Assembly (NCBI GenBank): GCA_964489555.1
Contig: CAZAZF010000002.1
Location: 62,001-126,000, forward strand
Direction of reading: 5' to 3'
DNA from: JAAZGD01 sp964489555
GTDB lineage: Bacteria; Bacillota; Clostridia; Peptostreptococcales; Anaerovoracaceae
Length of the DNA stretch: 64,000 nucleotides
Shown here piece by piece: positions 51,055 to 60,293 of the stretch (the stretch's first letter is position 1; each line of letters begins with the position of its first letter). The notes beneath the pieces are model-generated. The model was not told where the DNA came from. It did no database searches and saw nothing but the letters and a program-made list of their open reading frames with translations. Made by a program: the position numbers and the translations under genes.

Positions 51055-52993
51055 GAAGTACCAATCTTCCGCTCTTTTATTTAACAGCCTTTTGCTTCTG
51101 CTTTTAGTGTTCTTTTTTGCTCCGGCAGCCTATGGTGCAGATGGTACTATGGAAACCTTAGGCTATGATGTTCATATTCAATTGGAGGAGAACAATACCT
51201 GTTTCATTACAGAAACCATTACGATAAACTATATTACTCCTCGTCATGGAATCTATCGGAATATTGGTTTCCGCGGAGTGGCGGAGAGTATGTATAATGG
51301 AGAAGTGTATACACAAAGCTATAGCAATCGAATAAAAAATGTGACCGTGGAAGGGTACGACCTTCAAACCTATACGGAGGGGGATTATTATGTAATTCAG
51401 ATTGGAAGCCCCGATTTTAAAGTGGAAGGAATCCATACATATGTCATCAAGTATCAATGTATAATGAGGGATGACCGGATTTCAGAGTTTGACAGTTTTT
51501 ATTGGAACCTCCTGCCCTTTGGCTGGGAAATGCCCATTGAAGCTTCAAATTTAACGGTGGTATTTCCCAAGGAGATTCAAGTTGAAAACACAGAGTTTAT
51601 TGTAGGCGGTTATGGAAGCACAGAAACTCTTGCTTATACCATATCACCGGACAATAAGACGGTAAGTGCCCATTTGTCCAATCTTCCCGAAGGATACGGA
51701 GTGACCATTCGATCGGTTATGGAAGAGGGATACTTTGTAGGAGAGTCCAATTTAAATTGGGTTTTGTGGCTTCTCCTCCTGACCTTGTTTATAACTCCGG
51801 TTTTGGTTTTTGGGATGTGGTTAAAGTATGGACGAGATCCCAAGATGGTTCAGACGGTGGAGTTCTATCCTCCGGAGGGGACTACTCCTGCGGAAATCGG
51901 CTATATAATAGATGGGGTGGTGGACAAGAAGGATTTAATCAGCTTAGTGGTATATTTTGCAGATCAAGGATATCTGACTATTGAACCATTAGATGAAGAA
52001 AAAGATACCGTTCTCCATCGGAAAGAGGAGCTTCCGGTCAACGCAAAAGTTTACCTAAAGACTTTTTATGAAGGATTGTTTTTGGGAGAAGAAGGGGAAC
52101 TACTTGATGAGGTGAAGATTTCATCGCTGGAAGAAAGGTTCTTCAGCCATTACCAAGCTTCTTTGGGTCAGTTGAAAAGCCACTTTACAGCGAGAAAAGA
52201 AAATCGTATCTACAAATCCAGTTCCTTGGTGGCCAGGGCCTTGGGGGTTATGCTGATGCTGATTCCCCCGGTATTCACCATTGTACTGGGAGCCATTTAT
52301 CAAGGACTAGGGTATTTTGCACTTCTAGCGATGCCGGTATTGTTTTTCAATTTGTTGGGTTTTGGAATTCTAGCCAGGAATTACGATAAGCGCGACGCGA
52401 TGAAAAAATCTTCAAGAATTGCAGGGAATGTATTCGCCATCTTTCTAATGGTTATAGGAGTTCTAATCACTTGGGTTATAGGGTGTTCCCTTGAGTTGCC
52501 ATTCTATGTGCTGTTTTTATCCTTTGTTTCTTTCTTTGTAATTGTGATATTCACCCTTTTAATGAAACGGCGGACCCAAAGGGGCGCAGAACTCATGGGC
52601 AAGATTTTGGGATTCAAACAATTCGTTCAAAAGGCAGAATTGCCTAGAATACAAAAGCTGTTGGAGGAAGATCCTCAATATTTCTATCATGTGCTTCCTT
52701 ATGCGTATGTGTTTGGATTAACCGATCAATGGGCTAAGAAGTTTGAAAGCATTGCGATGGAGCCGCCCACTTGGGTGGATAGCAATTACAGAGGGACAAC
52801 GATGTTCAACACCATATGGTTTGGGAATATGCTGGGCAACACGACAAGGGCCTTGGAGCAAAGTATTATTCCGCCGGCTTCTTTAAGCGACGGGTCCAAA
52901 GGAGGTTTTGGAGGGTCTAAGGGAGGCGGATTTTCCGGCGGTGGTGGTTTTGGCGGCGGCGGAATGGGCGGCGGCGGTGGCGGTGGTTGGTAG
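51035..52993 (+). CDS. DUF2207 membrane protein with Gly-rich C-terminus
   Basis: A 652-residue protein: signal peptide (about residues 15-36), an extracytoplasmic DUF2207 domain beginning GYDVHIQLEENNT, a helix near 240-260, a cytoplasmic region, a pair of helices near 400-445 and another pair near 465-510, and a C-terminal tail made almost only of Gly with Ser and Phe. The start at ATG 51035 has GGAG seven bases upstream and lies inside lemA. The LemA-DUF2207 pair is common in Firmicutes; its function is not known. Confidence 0.88.
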   Translation: MSKWNFRKYQSSALLFNSLLLLLLVFFFAPAAYGADGTMETLGYDVHIQLEENNTCFITETITINYITPRHGIYRNIGFRGVAESMYNGEVYTQSYSNRIKNVTVEGYDLQTYTEGDYYVIQIGSPDFKVEGIHTYVIKYQCIMRDDRISEFDSFYWNLLPFGWEMPIEASNLTVVFPKEIQVENTEFIVGGYGSTETLAYTISPDNKTVSAHLSNLPEGYGVTIRSVMEEGYFVGESNLNWVLWLLLLTLFITPVLVFGMWLKYGRDPKMVQTVEFYPPEGTTPAEIGYIIDGVVDKKDLISLVVYFADQGYLTIEPLDEEKDTVLHRKEELPVNAKVYLKTFYEGLFLGEEGELLDEVKISSLEERFFSHYQASLGQLKSHFTARKENRIYKSSSLVARALGVMLMLIPPVFTIVLGAIYQGLGYFALLAMPVLFFNLLGFGILARNYDKRDAMKKSSRIAGNVFAIFLMVIGVLITWVIGCSLELPFYVLFLSFVSFFVIVIFTLLMKRRTQRGAELMGKILGFKQFVQKAELPRIQKLLEEDPQYFYHVLPYAYVFGLTDQWAKKFESIAMEPPTWVDSNYRGTTMFNTIWFGNMLGNTTRALEQSIIPPASLSDGSKGGFGGSKGGGFSGGGGFGGGGMGGGGGGGW

Positions 52994-53047
52994 ACACACG
53001 TACTGCTCATATGGTATACTTTTAAAAACTATTAGGAGAGAATACAT

Positions 53048-53227
53048 ATGGGAAATGGGTTCATTGGCAAAATTATATACTACTGGATTTTTATTCTGGG
53101 AATTCTCTTTATGGCTCGAATATTTGGTTTTGCAGACAGTGGCGGTACCATGATTATGGCCTTGGTTGTAGGGACATTAATATATGTGGGGCTGCAGTTG
53201 ATTCGATTTGGATCCAGAAAGGAATAG
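53048..53227 (+). CDS. 59-residue two-helix membrane protein
   Basis: An open frame of 59 codons with AGGAGAG upstream of ATG 53048. It has two predicted helices (residues about 8-26 and 32-52) and a basic end RFGSRKE. I do not recognise it. It lies between the DUF2207 gene and dnaE, and is followed at once by a terminator. Confidence 0.65.
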   Translation: MGNGFIGKIIYYWIFILGILFMARIFGFADSGGTMIMALVVGTLIYVGLQLIRFGSRKE

Positions 53228-53232
53228 GAATG

Positions 53233-53259
53233 AGCGTCGGAGATTCCGGCGCTTTTTTT
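53233..53259 (+). terminator. intrinsic terminator directly before dnaE
   Basis: AGCGTCGGA (53233-53241) pairs with TCCGGCGCT (53245-53253), nine pairs with one G-U, followed by seven T. The last T is only eight bases before the dnaE ATG. Confidence 0.85.
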
Positions 53260-53267
53260 AAGAAAAA

Positions 53268-56200
53268 ATGTCGTTTACTCATTTGCATGTACATACAGAA
53301 TACAGCCTTCTTGACGGAGCCGCAAGAATTGGGGATTTGGTAAAGCAGGCAAAGAAATTGGGCATGGATTCCATCGCCATTACAGATCACGGAGTGATGT
53401 TTGGAGTCATGGATTTTTATCATGCCTGCAAAAAAGAAGGCATTAAGCCTATTTTAGGATGTGAGGTCTATACGGCTGCTCGAAGTCGTTTGCAAAAGGA
53501 AGGCGATCGGGATAAGAATCAAGGGCATTTGGTTCTCCTGGCACAAAATGAAGAGGGTTATGGCAATTTGATGAAGATTGTGTCCATCGGCTATACCCAG
53601 GGCTTTTATTATAAGCCAAGAATTGACAAAGAAGTTTTACAGAAATATAGCAATGGTATTATTGCACTTTCGGCTTGTTTGGCGGGAGAAATCCAACGCC
53701 GACTACTGTTGGGAGATTACGATGGGGCCAAAGAAGAAGCCCTTGCTCTGAAAAGTATTTTTGGCCCGGAAAATTTTTATCTGGAAATTCAAGACCAGGG
53801 GCTACCGGAAGAAGCTCAAATTTTCCCGCTGATGAAAAAACTGAGTCGAGAAACGGGAATTCCATTGGTAGCTACCAATGATGTTCATTATGTTCGTCAG
53901 GAGGATGCAGAGGCTCATGATGTACTTCTTTGTATTCAAACAGCAGCTAATGTGGATGATGAAGACCGGATGCGTTTTCCCAATGACCAGTTTTATTTGA
54001 AATCTCCCGAAGAAATGGAAAAGCTATTTTCGCAGCTTCCGGAGGCCATTGAGAACACAGAAAAAATTGCAGCCCGCTGTAATGTGGAGTTCTCTTTGGG
54101 GGAACTCCACTTACCGGATTTTACGGCTCCTTCCGGAATGGAAAACGGAGCCTATTTGAGAGAGCTTTGTCAAAAGGGCTTGGCAGAGCGCTACGGCGAT
54201 GTACAGGAAGAACACCAACAACGGTTGGAGTACGAACTTTCCGTTATCGAAGACATGCACTATGTAGAATACTTTCTTATTGTCTGGGATTTCATCCATT
54301 ATGCAAGGAGCCGGGGAATTATGGTGGGCCCCGGAAGAGGCTCTGCTGCAGGCTCTTTAGTGGCTTATGTTTTGGGGATTACTAGCATTGATCCTCTAAA
54401 ATACGGCTTGATATTTGAACGATTTCTCAATCCGGAACGAATTTCCATGCCGGATATTGATATCGATTTCTGTTATGAACGGAGACAAGAAGTCATAGAT
54501 TATGTCATTGAAAAATATGGATCCGACAAAGTAGCCCAGATTATCACCTTTGGCACCATGAAGGCCAAAGCGGCTATTCGGGATGTAGGAAGAGCCTTGA
54601 ATATGAGCTATGGGGATGTGGATGTGATAGCCAAGGCCGTTCCCAATGAGTTGGGAATGACCTTGAAGAAAGCTTTGAGTGTGAGTCCTGAATTCAAAGA
54701 AAAATATGAAAATGATCTGGGTGTGGCCAAGTTGGTGAATATGGCCATGGCGGTGGAGGGAATGCCACGCCACGCTTCCACCCATGCGGCTGGGGTAGTG
54801 ATTTCTAAAAACAGCATCGATGAATATGTGCCCTTGTATTTAGCAGACAAAGGAATCTCTACCCAGTTTCCAATGACCACCATTGAAGAATTGGGGCTTT
54901 TAAAAATGGATTTTTTGGGTCTTCGGAACTTAACGGTGATTCGAGACGCCGTGGATATGATTCAGAAAAACCATGGCATCTGCATTGATTTTTCTAAAAT
55001 GGATTACGATGATTCCAAAGTATATGAGTTGATTTCTTCCGGGAACACGGATGGAATTTTTCAATTGGAGTCTCCGGGTATGACTCAGTTTATGAAAAAT
55101 CAGAAGCCAGACAATTTTGAGGACATCGTTGCGGGAATCTCTCTCTATCGACCAGGTCCCATGGCTTCGATTCCCATATACATAGAAAACAAAAAAAATC
55201 CAGCGCAGATTGAATATCTTCACGAAGCGCTGAAACCCATCCTTTCTGTTACCTACGGATGTCTGGTTTATCAAGAGCAAGTCATGCAGATTGTGCGTGA
55301 TCTTGCAGGGTATTCCTATGGCAGAAGTGATTTGGTACGAAGAGCTATGAGCAAGAAAAAAATGGATGTGATGTTAAGGGAGCAAGAAGTTTTTGTTCAT
55401 GGCGGCGGAGAAGTTCCGGGCTGCAAAGCCAGGGGAATACCAGAGGACGCGGCCGAGGAAATTTTTCACCAGATGGTTCGCTTTGCGGAGTATGCGTTTA
55501 ACAAGTCTCATGCAGCGGCGTATGCTGTACTTGCCTATGAAACAGCGTACTTGAAGGCTCACTATCCGGTGGAATTCATGGCGGCTCTTATGACCAGTGT
55601 CATGGGAGATGCTCTCTCCATTGCCAAGTACATTCGAAATTGTACGGAGATGGGAATCAAGGTATTGCCTCCTGATGTGAATCGATCCGGCAAGAAGTTT
55701 ACCGTAGAGGAAGGGGAAATCCGCTTTGGCTTGGTAGGCGTTAAAAATGTAGGTGAAGGAGTGGTGGAAGCTATAATGCAGGGTCGTAAGGAAAGTGGTC
55801 CTTACCAAGACATTTTTTCTTTTATACATCAGGTTGATATCCATGAATTAAACCGTAAAGCTTTGGAAAGCCTCATACAAGCCGGGGCATTTGATGAAAT
55901 TCATCCCAACCGAGCTCAATTATTGGCGGTGTGTAACGGTTTGTTGGAAGCGGCACAAAATGATGCCAGAAAGAATATATCAGGACAACTTTCACTGTTT
56001 GGTGGAGGTGGGGCGGAAACCTGTATGGAGACTCCCACACTCTGTGTTCCCATGCCGGAGATTGGTGACTTTGATAAGAAGATGAAGATGGCGTTAGAGA
56101 AGGAGAATTTAGGGGTATATTTATCCGACCATCCATTAAAGGATCTGGAAGAGAGAATTGCTAGGAATACTACCTTAACCAGTGAGATGTTGAATCGCGG

Positions 56201-56741
56201 AGCAGAGCAGCATGAGATACCAGAGATTCGAGATGGGATGGATGCCACCGTGGCCGGCATTTTGGTTCAAAAAAAGACTTTGGTCACAAAAAATGGCCAG
56301 CTGATGGCGTTTATTGACATAGAAGATTTCTTTGGACTTATTGAAGTTGTAGTGTTTCCCAGAGTGTATGAGGCATGTAGTTCTTTTTTGAAAGAAGACA
56401 ACATTCTGTTGGTTAAAGGGGTTGTAAATTTCAAAGAGGAAGAGTCTTCAAAAATATTGGCTAATCGAATCACTTTGTTGGAGCTTTCTGAAAAACCAGG
56501 CAGTGAATTGGTGAAGGTGAGAGTTCCCTGTCAAAATGAAGATCCCGAGGAGTTGGAAGCTGTGAAGAAGGTTTTTAGTCAATATCCCGGTTCTTGTCCA
56601 GTGCTGGTATATCTAGGAAACACGGGCAAAAAGTTTCAAACCAACCGTGAACTTTGGGTCAATCCTTGTGAAGGACTGTTTCAGGAGCTGGGTTCGTTGA
56701 TCGGAATAGATAATGTGAAGTTGTGCGAGGAGAAAAAATGA
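53268..56741 (+). CDS. dnaE: DNA polymerase III alpha subunit
   Basis: A 1157-residue replicative-type polymerase of the DnaE class. The start MSFTHLHVHTEYSLLDG begins the PHP domain (to about residue 275). The polymerase core has GPGRGSAAGSLVAY and MPDIDIDFCYERR (catalytic Asp residues near 400), and GRSDLVRRAMSKKK; a helix-hairpin-helix region follows, and an OB-fold near residues 990-1065. The family N-terminus fixes the start, but no Shine-Dalgarno precedes it and a terminator sits immediately upstream. The stop overlaps pfkA as ATGA. Confidence 0.95.
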   Translation: MSFTHLHVHTEYSLLDGAARIGDLVKQAKKLGMDSIAITDHGVMFGVMDFYHACKKEGIKPILGCEVYTAARSRLQKEGDRDKNQGHLVLLAQNEEGYGNLMKIVSIGYTQGFYYKPRIDKEVLQKYSNGIIALSACLAGEIQRRLLLGDYDGAKEEALALKSIFGPENFYLEIQDQGLPEEAQIFPLMKKLSRETGIPLVATNDVHYVRQEDAEAHDVLLCIQTAANVDDEDRMRFPNDQFYLKSPEEMEKLFSQLPEAIENTEKIAARCNVEFSLGELHLPDFTAPSGMENGAYLRELCQKGLAERYGDVQEEHQQRLEYELSVIEDMHYVEYFLIVWDFIHYARSRGIMVGPGRGSAAGSLVAYVLGITSIDPLKYGLIFERFLNPERISMPDIDIDFCYERRQEVIDYVIEKYGSDKVAQIITFGTMKAKAAIRDVGRALNMSYGDVDVIAKAVPNELGMTLKKALSVSPEFKEKYENDLGVAKLVNMAMAVEGMPRHASTHAAGVVISKNSIDEYVPLYLADKGISTQFPMTTIEELGLLKMDFLGLRNLTVIRDAVDMIQKNHGICIDFSKMDYDDSKVYELISSGNTDGIFQLESPGMTQFMKNQKPDNFEDIVAGISLYRPGPMASIPIYIENKKNPAQIEYLHEALKPILSVTYGCLVYQEQVMQIVRDLAGYSYGRSDLVRRAMSKKKMDVMLREQEVFVHGGGEVPGCKARGIPEDAAEEIFHQMVRFAEYAFNKSHAAAYAVLAYETAYLKAHYPVEFMAALMTSVMGDALSIAKYIRNCTEMGIKVLPPDVNRSGKKFTVEEGEIRFGLVGVKNVGEGVVEAIMQGRKESGPYQDIFSFIHQVDIHELNRKALESLIQAGAFDEIHPNRAQLLAVCNGLLEAAQNDARKNISGQLSLFGGGGAETCMETPTLCVPMPEIGDFDKKMKMALEKENLGVYLSDHPLKDLEERIARNTTLTSEMLNRGAEQHEIPEIRDGMDATVAGILVQKKTLVTKNGQLMAFIDIEDFFGLIEVVVFPRVYEACSSFLKEDNILLVKGVVNFKEEESSKILANRITLLELSEKPGSELVKVRVPCQNEDPEELEAVKKVFSQYPGSCPVLVYLGNTGKKFQTNRELWVNPCEGLFQELGSLIGIDNVKLCEEKK

Positions 56742-57700
56742 AAACCATAGGAGTATTGACCAGTGGAGGAGATTCCCCGGGAATGAATGCAGCCATTCGG
56801 GCGGCGGTAAGAGGTGCCATCTTTCATGGAATGAAAATATATGGTATCGAAAGGGGATTTGCAGGGTTGATTGAAGGAGAAATCAAGGAAATGAATGTTT
56901 CCTCTGTTTCGGATATTCTTCATCGGGGAGGAACCATGCTTCGCACAGCCCGGTCGGAAAGATTCCTGACGGATGAGGGTTTTAAGCGGGCCCTAAATAT
57001 GCTGGAGAGCTTTTCCATAGAGGGGGTAATCATCATCGGTGGAGACGGCTCTATGAAAGGCGGTCTGAAGATATCGGAAGCAGGGTTTATGGTAATGGGG
57101 ATACCGGGTACCATCGATAATGATTTGGCCTATACTGATTTTTCGATTGGCTTTGATACTGCAGTGAACACGGTGCTTTCTTCCATCAGCAACATACGAG
57201 ATACCTCTTCTTCTCATGAGCGAAGCACGGTGATCGAAGTGATGGGAAGGCATTGCGGGGACATTGCTTTATATGCCGGAGTTACTGGAGGAGCGGAAAC
57301 CATTCTGATTCCGGAAGTGCCGGTAGACATCAATGCGGTTTGCCGCAAAATCATACAAGGTCGCAATCGTGGGAAGCTGCATAATATCATTATTAAAGCG
57401 GAGGGCGTTGATATTCGATCGGAGGATTTGGCGGATGTCATCAAAGAAAGAACGGGTGTAGACACAAAAATTGTGGTACTGAGTTATGTGCAAAGAGGAG
57501 GATCTCCCACGGCAAGAGACCGCCTTTTAGCCAGTAGAACTGCTTATAAGGCAGTAGAGCTTTTGAGAGACGACAGCTCCAGTAAGGCAATCGGAATTAA
57601 TGGGAATGAAATCGTTGCATATGATTTGGCAGATGCTCTTAAGATGACCAGGACCCATGATCAGGGATACATCGAATTGGCGGATGTACTGTCCATTTAA
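56738..57700 (+). CDS. pfkA: ATP-dependent 6-phosphofructokinase
   Basis: A 320-residue PfkA. Motifs: VLTSGGDSPGMNAAIR, IIIGGDGSMKGG (Gly in the ATP-type position, not the Asp of pyrophosphate enzymes), GTIDNDLAYTDFSIGFDTA with the catalytic TIDND, and EVMGRHCGDIALY. The ATG at 56738 has GAGGAG upstream and overlaps the dnaE stop. The dnaE-pfkA pair is a known Firmicutes arrangement. Confidence 0.95.
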   Translation: MKTIGVLTSGGDSPGMNAAIRAAVRGAIFHGMKIYGIERGFAGLIEGEIKEMNVSSVSDILHRGGTMLRTARSERFLTDEGFKRALNMLESFSIEGVIIIGGDGSMKGGLKISEAGFMVMGIPGTIDNDLAYTDFSIGFDTAVNTVLSSISNIRDTSSSHERSTVIEVMGRHCGDIALYAGVTGGAETILIPEVPVDINAVCRKIIQGRNRGKLHNIIIKAEGVDIRSEDLADVIKERTGVDTKIVVLSYVQRGGSPTARDRLLASRTAYKAVELLRDDSSSKAIGINGNEIVAYDLADALKMTRTHDQGYIELADVLSI

Positions 57701-57729
57701 GGCAGTTGGAAAAGAGAGAGAAGAAACGA

Positions 57730-57756
57730 AAAGAGGAGGAATCAATCCTCCTCTTT
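57730..57756 (-). terminator. hairpin between pfkA and dinB (terminator on minus strand)
   Basis: AAAGAGGAGGA (57730-57740) pairs with TCCTCCTCTTT (57746-57756), 11 pairs, loop five bases. On the minus strand it is followed by TTTCGTTT. Part of it is the end of the dinB coding region, whose stop lies in the loop. For pfkA on the plus strand no T-run follows. Confidence 0.65.
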
Positions 57757-58965
57757 GATTTCCTCCAAATCCAAACCCAGATCGTTATGCAGGAGGCTGC
57801 CGTAATGAACGGAGCCAGTTCCGTACTTTTCTCTGATTTGGTCAAGGGTTCTTTCCAGCCGCTCTATTTCATTGCGAAGTTGTTCCTGCTCCGGGAAGAG
57901 GCTGATTTGTTGGGACATGGATTCATCCACTAGTTGAATTCCGGTAATGGTGAGGAGGCGAATGGGGCGATGAGAATTTTTTGTTGATTGAATTAATTCT
58001 TTGGATATCCTTGCAATTTCATGGGCTAAATTAGTGGGGCTTTCCAGTTGAGTTTGACGACGAATGGAGTGAAATTCCGGATCCTTAATTTCCACACGAA
58101 TCCCGGCGGCTTTCATTTGGTATTGCCTGAGCCGAGAGGCTACGGTGTCTGAGAGCCCTGCTACCGCAATGTCGATGTCTTTTTGAGTGAGGAGATCTCT
58201 ACGAAATGTAATGCCATTTCCTACAGATTTGATTTTTTTTCGATGGAGGGCGAAGGTTACCGGTTCCGCTTCTTTCCCGTTGGCATATTCCCATACCAGT
58301 ACGCCATGCTTTCCAAACATGGAAGAAAGGGTCTCCGAAGGGGTTACCGCCAAATCCCCAATGGTTACAATCCCTATTTTACAAAGCCTTTCGGCCATGG
58401 ACTGCCCCACAAAAAATAACTCTCCCACCGGCAAAGGCCATAAGATGTCCTTGTAATTTTCTCGGGTGATTTCTGTGGTGGCATCCGGCTTTTTATATTC
58501 CGAGCCCATTTTAGCAAAAATTTTATTGAAAGAGACGCCTACGGAAAGCGTAAGGTTCAGCTGACTTTTTATAGTTTCTCGAATCTGGTCGGCGATTTCC
58601 TTGCCGGAGCCCAACAACTTTTGACTATGGGTCACATCCAACCATGATTCATCAATACTAAAAGGTTCAACCAAGTCGGTATACTGATAGTAAATCTCAT
58701 TGATGAGTCTGCTATAATACTGATATTTTTCATGGTGGGGGGCCACCACTTGTAAATCGGGGCACTTTTTCCGGGCCTGCCAGATGGTTTCCGCTGTTTT
58801 CACTCCTGCCTTTTTTGCCAATTCATTTTTGGCCACGATAATTCCATGACGATTTTTGGGATTTCCACAAACCGCCATGGGTCGATTCCTAAGTTCCGGG
58901 TGATCCAATAATTCTACAGAGGCAAAAAAACCATTCATATCACAATGAAGTATTACTCGGTCCAT
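57742..58965 (-). CDS. dinB: DNA polymerase IV (Y-family)
   Basis: A 407-residue translesion polymerase. Motifs: VILHCDMNGFFASVE (catalytic Asp), PMAVCGNPKNRHGIIV, and FSIDESWLDVT (catalytic Asp-Glu), then a helix-hairpin-helix region VGQSMAERLCKIGI and a little-finger domain. The C-terminus reads QISLFPEQEQ, a likely sliding-clamp-binding motif. No ribosome site is present, and a -10 box sits six bases from the ATG. Confidence 0.94.
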   Translation of the reverse strand: MDRVILHCDMNGFFASVELLDHPELRNRPMAVCGNPKNRHGIIVAKNELAKKAGVKTAETIWQARKKCPDLQVVAPHHEKYQYYSRLINEIYYQYTDLVEPFSIDESWLDVTHSQKLLGSGKEIADQIRETIKSQLNLTLSVGVSFNKIFAKMGSEYKKPDATTEITRENYKDILWPLPVGELFFVGQSMAERLCKIGIVTIGDLAVTPSETLSSMFGKHGVLVWEYANGKEAEPVTFALHRKKIKSVGNGITFRRDLLTQKDIDIAVAGLSDTVASRLRQYQMKAAGIRVEIKDPEFHSIRRQTQLESPTNLAHEIARISKELIQSTKNSHRPIRLLTITGIQLVDESMSQQISLFPEQEQLRNEIERLERTLDQIREKYGTGSVHYGSLLHNDLGLDLEEIKEED

Positions 58966-58971
58966 GATATG

Positions 58972-58977
58972 ATTATA
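58972..58977 (-). promoter_or_regulatory. -10 box of dinB, predicting a leaderless mRNA
   Basis: On the minus strand TATAAT (58977-58972) is followed by six bases and then the dinB ATG (58965). No convincing -35 and no Shine-Dalgarno are visible. The geometry equals that of ung. Confidence 0.5.
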
Positions 58978-59031
58978 TCTTTTTCGTCACAGAAAAAACA
59001 GATAAAGTGTACCAAAAATAGGGACCTCTTA

Positions 59032-59040
59032 TGTTATAAT
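59032..59040 (+). promoter_or_regulatory. extended -10 promoter of the HAD gene
   Basis: TGT followed by TATAAT (59035-59040), an extended -10. It is 29 bases before the ATG at 59070, with a GGGGATGG ribosome site between. Confidence 0.55.
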
Positions 59041-59069
59041 GGGGGTAGGTAAAAAAAGGGGATGGAAAT

Positions 59070-59879
59070 ATGACCGAAGAGAAACGCCCGGTTGTGGCAT
59101 TGATGTATGATTTTGATAAAACACTGTCTCCGGAAGATATGCAAAACTATGGTTTTATTCCGGGCGTGGGTATGGAGCCGAAGGATTTTTGGGCACTTTG
59201 TACCAAAACGATTAAAGACAATCAGATGGATATGATTCTGGGATATATGATGGTGATGCTGAAGGAAGCAGAAGGAAAAATGCTTTTGACGCGAGAAGTT
59301 TTTCGTGCCATGGGGAAGAAGGTTCGTCTTTTCCCGGGAGTCAGCACCTGGTTTCAGCGAATTAATGAGTTTGGCAATTCACGGGGATTGGGTGTGGAAC
59401 ACTATATCATTTCCTCAGGGTTAAAAGAAATCATCGAGGGAACTCCCATTGCTGGAGAATTTAAAAGAGTATATGCCGCTGAATTTGTATATAATCAAAG
59501 GGGTGTGCCTGTGTGGCCTGCTATGGCGGTGAATTACACATCCAAGACCCAGTTTCTTTTTCGGATTAATAAGGGAGAGTTGGATGTAACCGATAACCAA
59601 GGAATTAATGAATTCATTCTAGAGGAACAACGACGTATACCTTTTCGGAACATGATTTATCTTGGAGATGGCATTACGGATATTCCTTGTATGCGGATTG
59701 TTCGAAATGGTGGAGGCCAATCCATCGCGGTTTATGAAAAAGATCCTCAGCTAGGACTTCGTATGAAAGAGCAGGGAAGAGTGAATCATGTTCTTCCCGC
59801 TGACTATGGAAAAGGAAAAGCATTGGAAAAAGTTGTGACCGATGTATTGGAACAAATATCCATGAAAGAGTTCAAATAG
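59070..59879 (+). CDS. HAD-family phosphatase-like protein
   Basis: A 269-residue haloacid-dehalogenase-fold protein. Motif I is MYDFDKTLSPED (nucleophile Asp14), motif II IISSG, and motif IV YLGDGITDIPC with metal-binding Asp residues. The family has an inserted helical cap between motifs I and II. The substrate is unknown. The next gene starts 24 bases after the stop and may be cotranscribed. Confidence 0.82.
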   Translation: MTEEKRPVVALMYDFDKTLSPEDMQNYGFIPGVGMEPKDFWALCTKTIKDNQMDMILGYMMVMLKEAEGKMLLTREVFRAMGKKVRLFPGVSTWFQRINEFGNSRGLGVEHYIISSGLKEIIEGTPIAGEFKRVYAAEFVYNQRGVPVWPAMAVNYTSKTQFLFRINKGELDVTDNQGINEFILEEQRRIPFRNMIYLGDGITDIPCMRIVRNGGGQSIAVYEKDPQLGLRMKEQGRVNHVLPADYGKGKALEKVVTDVLEQISMKEFK

Positions 59880-59903
59880 AAAGTGTAGATGGGAGTTTGT
59901 ATT

Positions 59904-60290
59904 ATGTCAAAAAACATTATGGTTTGTGTGACGCAACAAAAGACCTGTGACCGGCTTATCAATTACGGATATCAACTGCAAGAAGAGACCAATGGGGAAT
60001 TGTTCATCATTCATGTAGCCCATTATGAGTTTAAGTTTTTAGGTAACACAGAAGAAGGAGAGGCGTTGGATTACCTCTATGAAAAGGCCTTGAAATACGG
60101 GGCGAATCTTACAGTGGTGCGGTCCAATCATGTACTGGATACTTTGGTGGATTTGGTAGAGAAAAACAAGGTGAGTCATCTTGTACTAGGGCAGTCTGGG
60201 GAAAGCAAAGATGCCAACAGCATGGTGAATATGCTAGAAGAACGATTATCGAAAAAGACGGAAATTGTAGTGGTGCCTGCGTCAGAATAG
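59904..60290 (+). CDS. universal-stress-protein-like domain protein
   Basis: A 128-residue Usp/HUP-fold protein starting at ATG 59904 with GGGAG seven bases upstream (the ATG at 59889 is less likely). The start IMVCVTQQKTCDRLI resembles the Usp domain of KdpD, and the later HLVLGQSGES is the nucleotide-loop area. Role unknown; probably a stress or nucleotide-binding protein. Confidence 0.75.
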   Translation: MSKNIMVCVTQQKTCDRLINYGYQLQEETNGELFIIHVAHYEFKFLGNTEEGEALDYLYEKALKYGANLTVVRSNHVLDTLVDLVEKNKVSHLVLGQSGESKDANSMVNMLEERLSKKTEIVVVPASE

Positions 60291-60293
60291 AAT

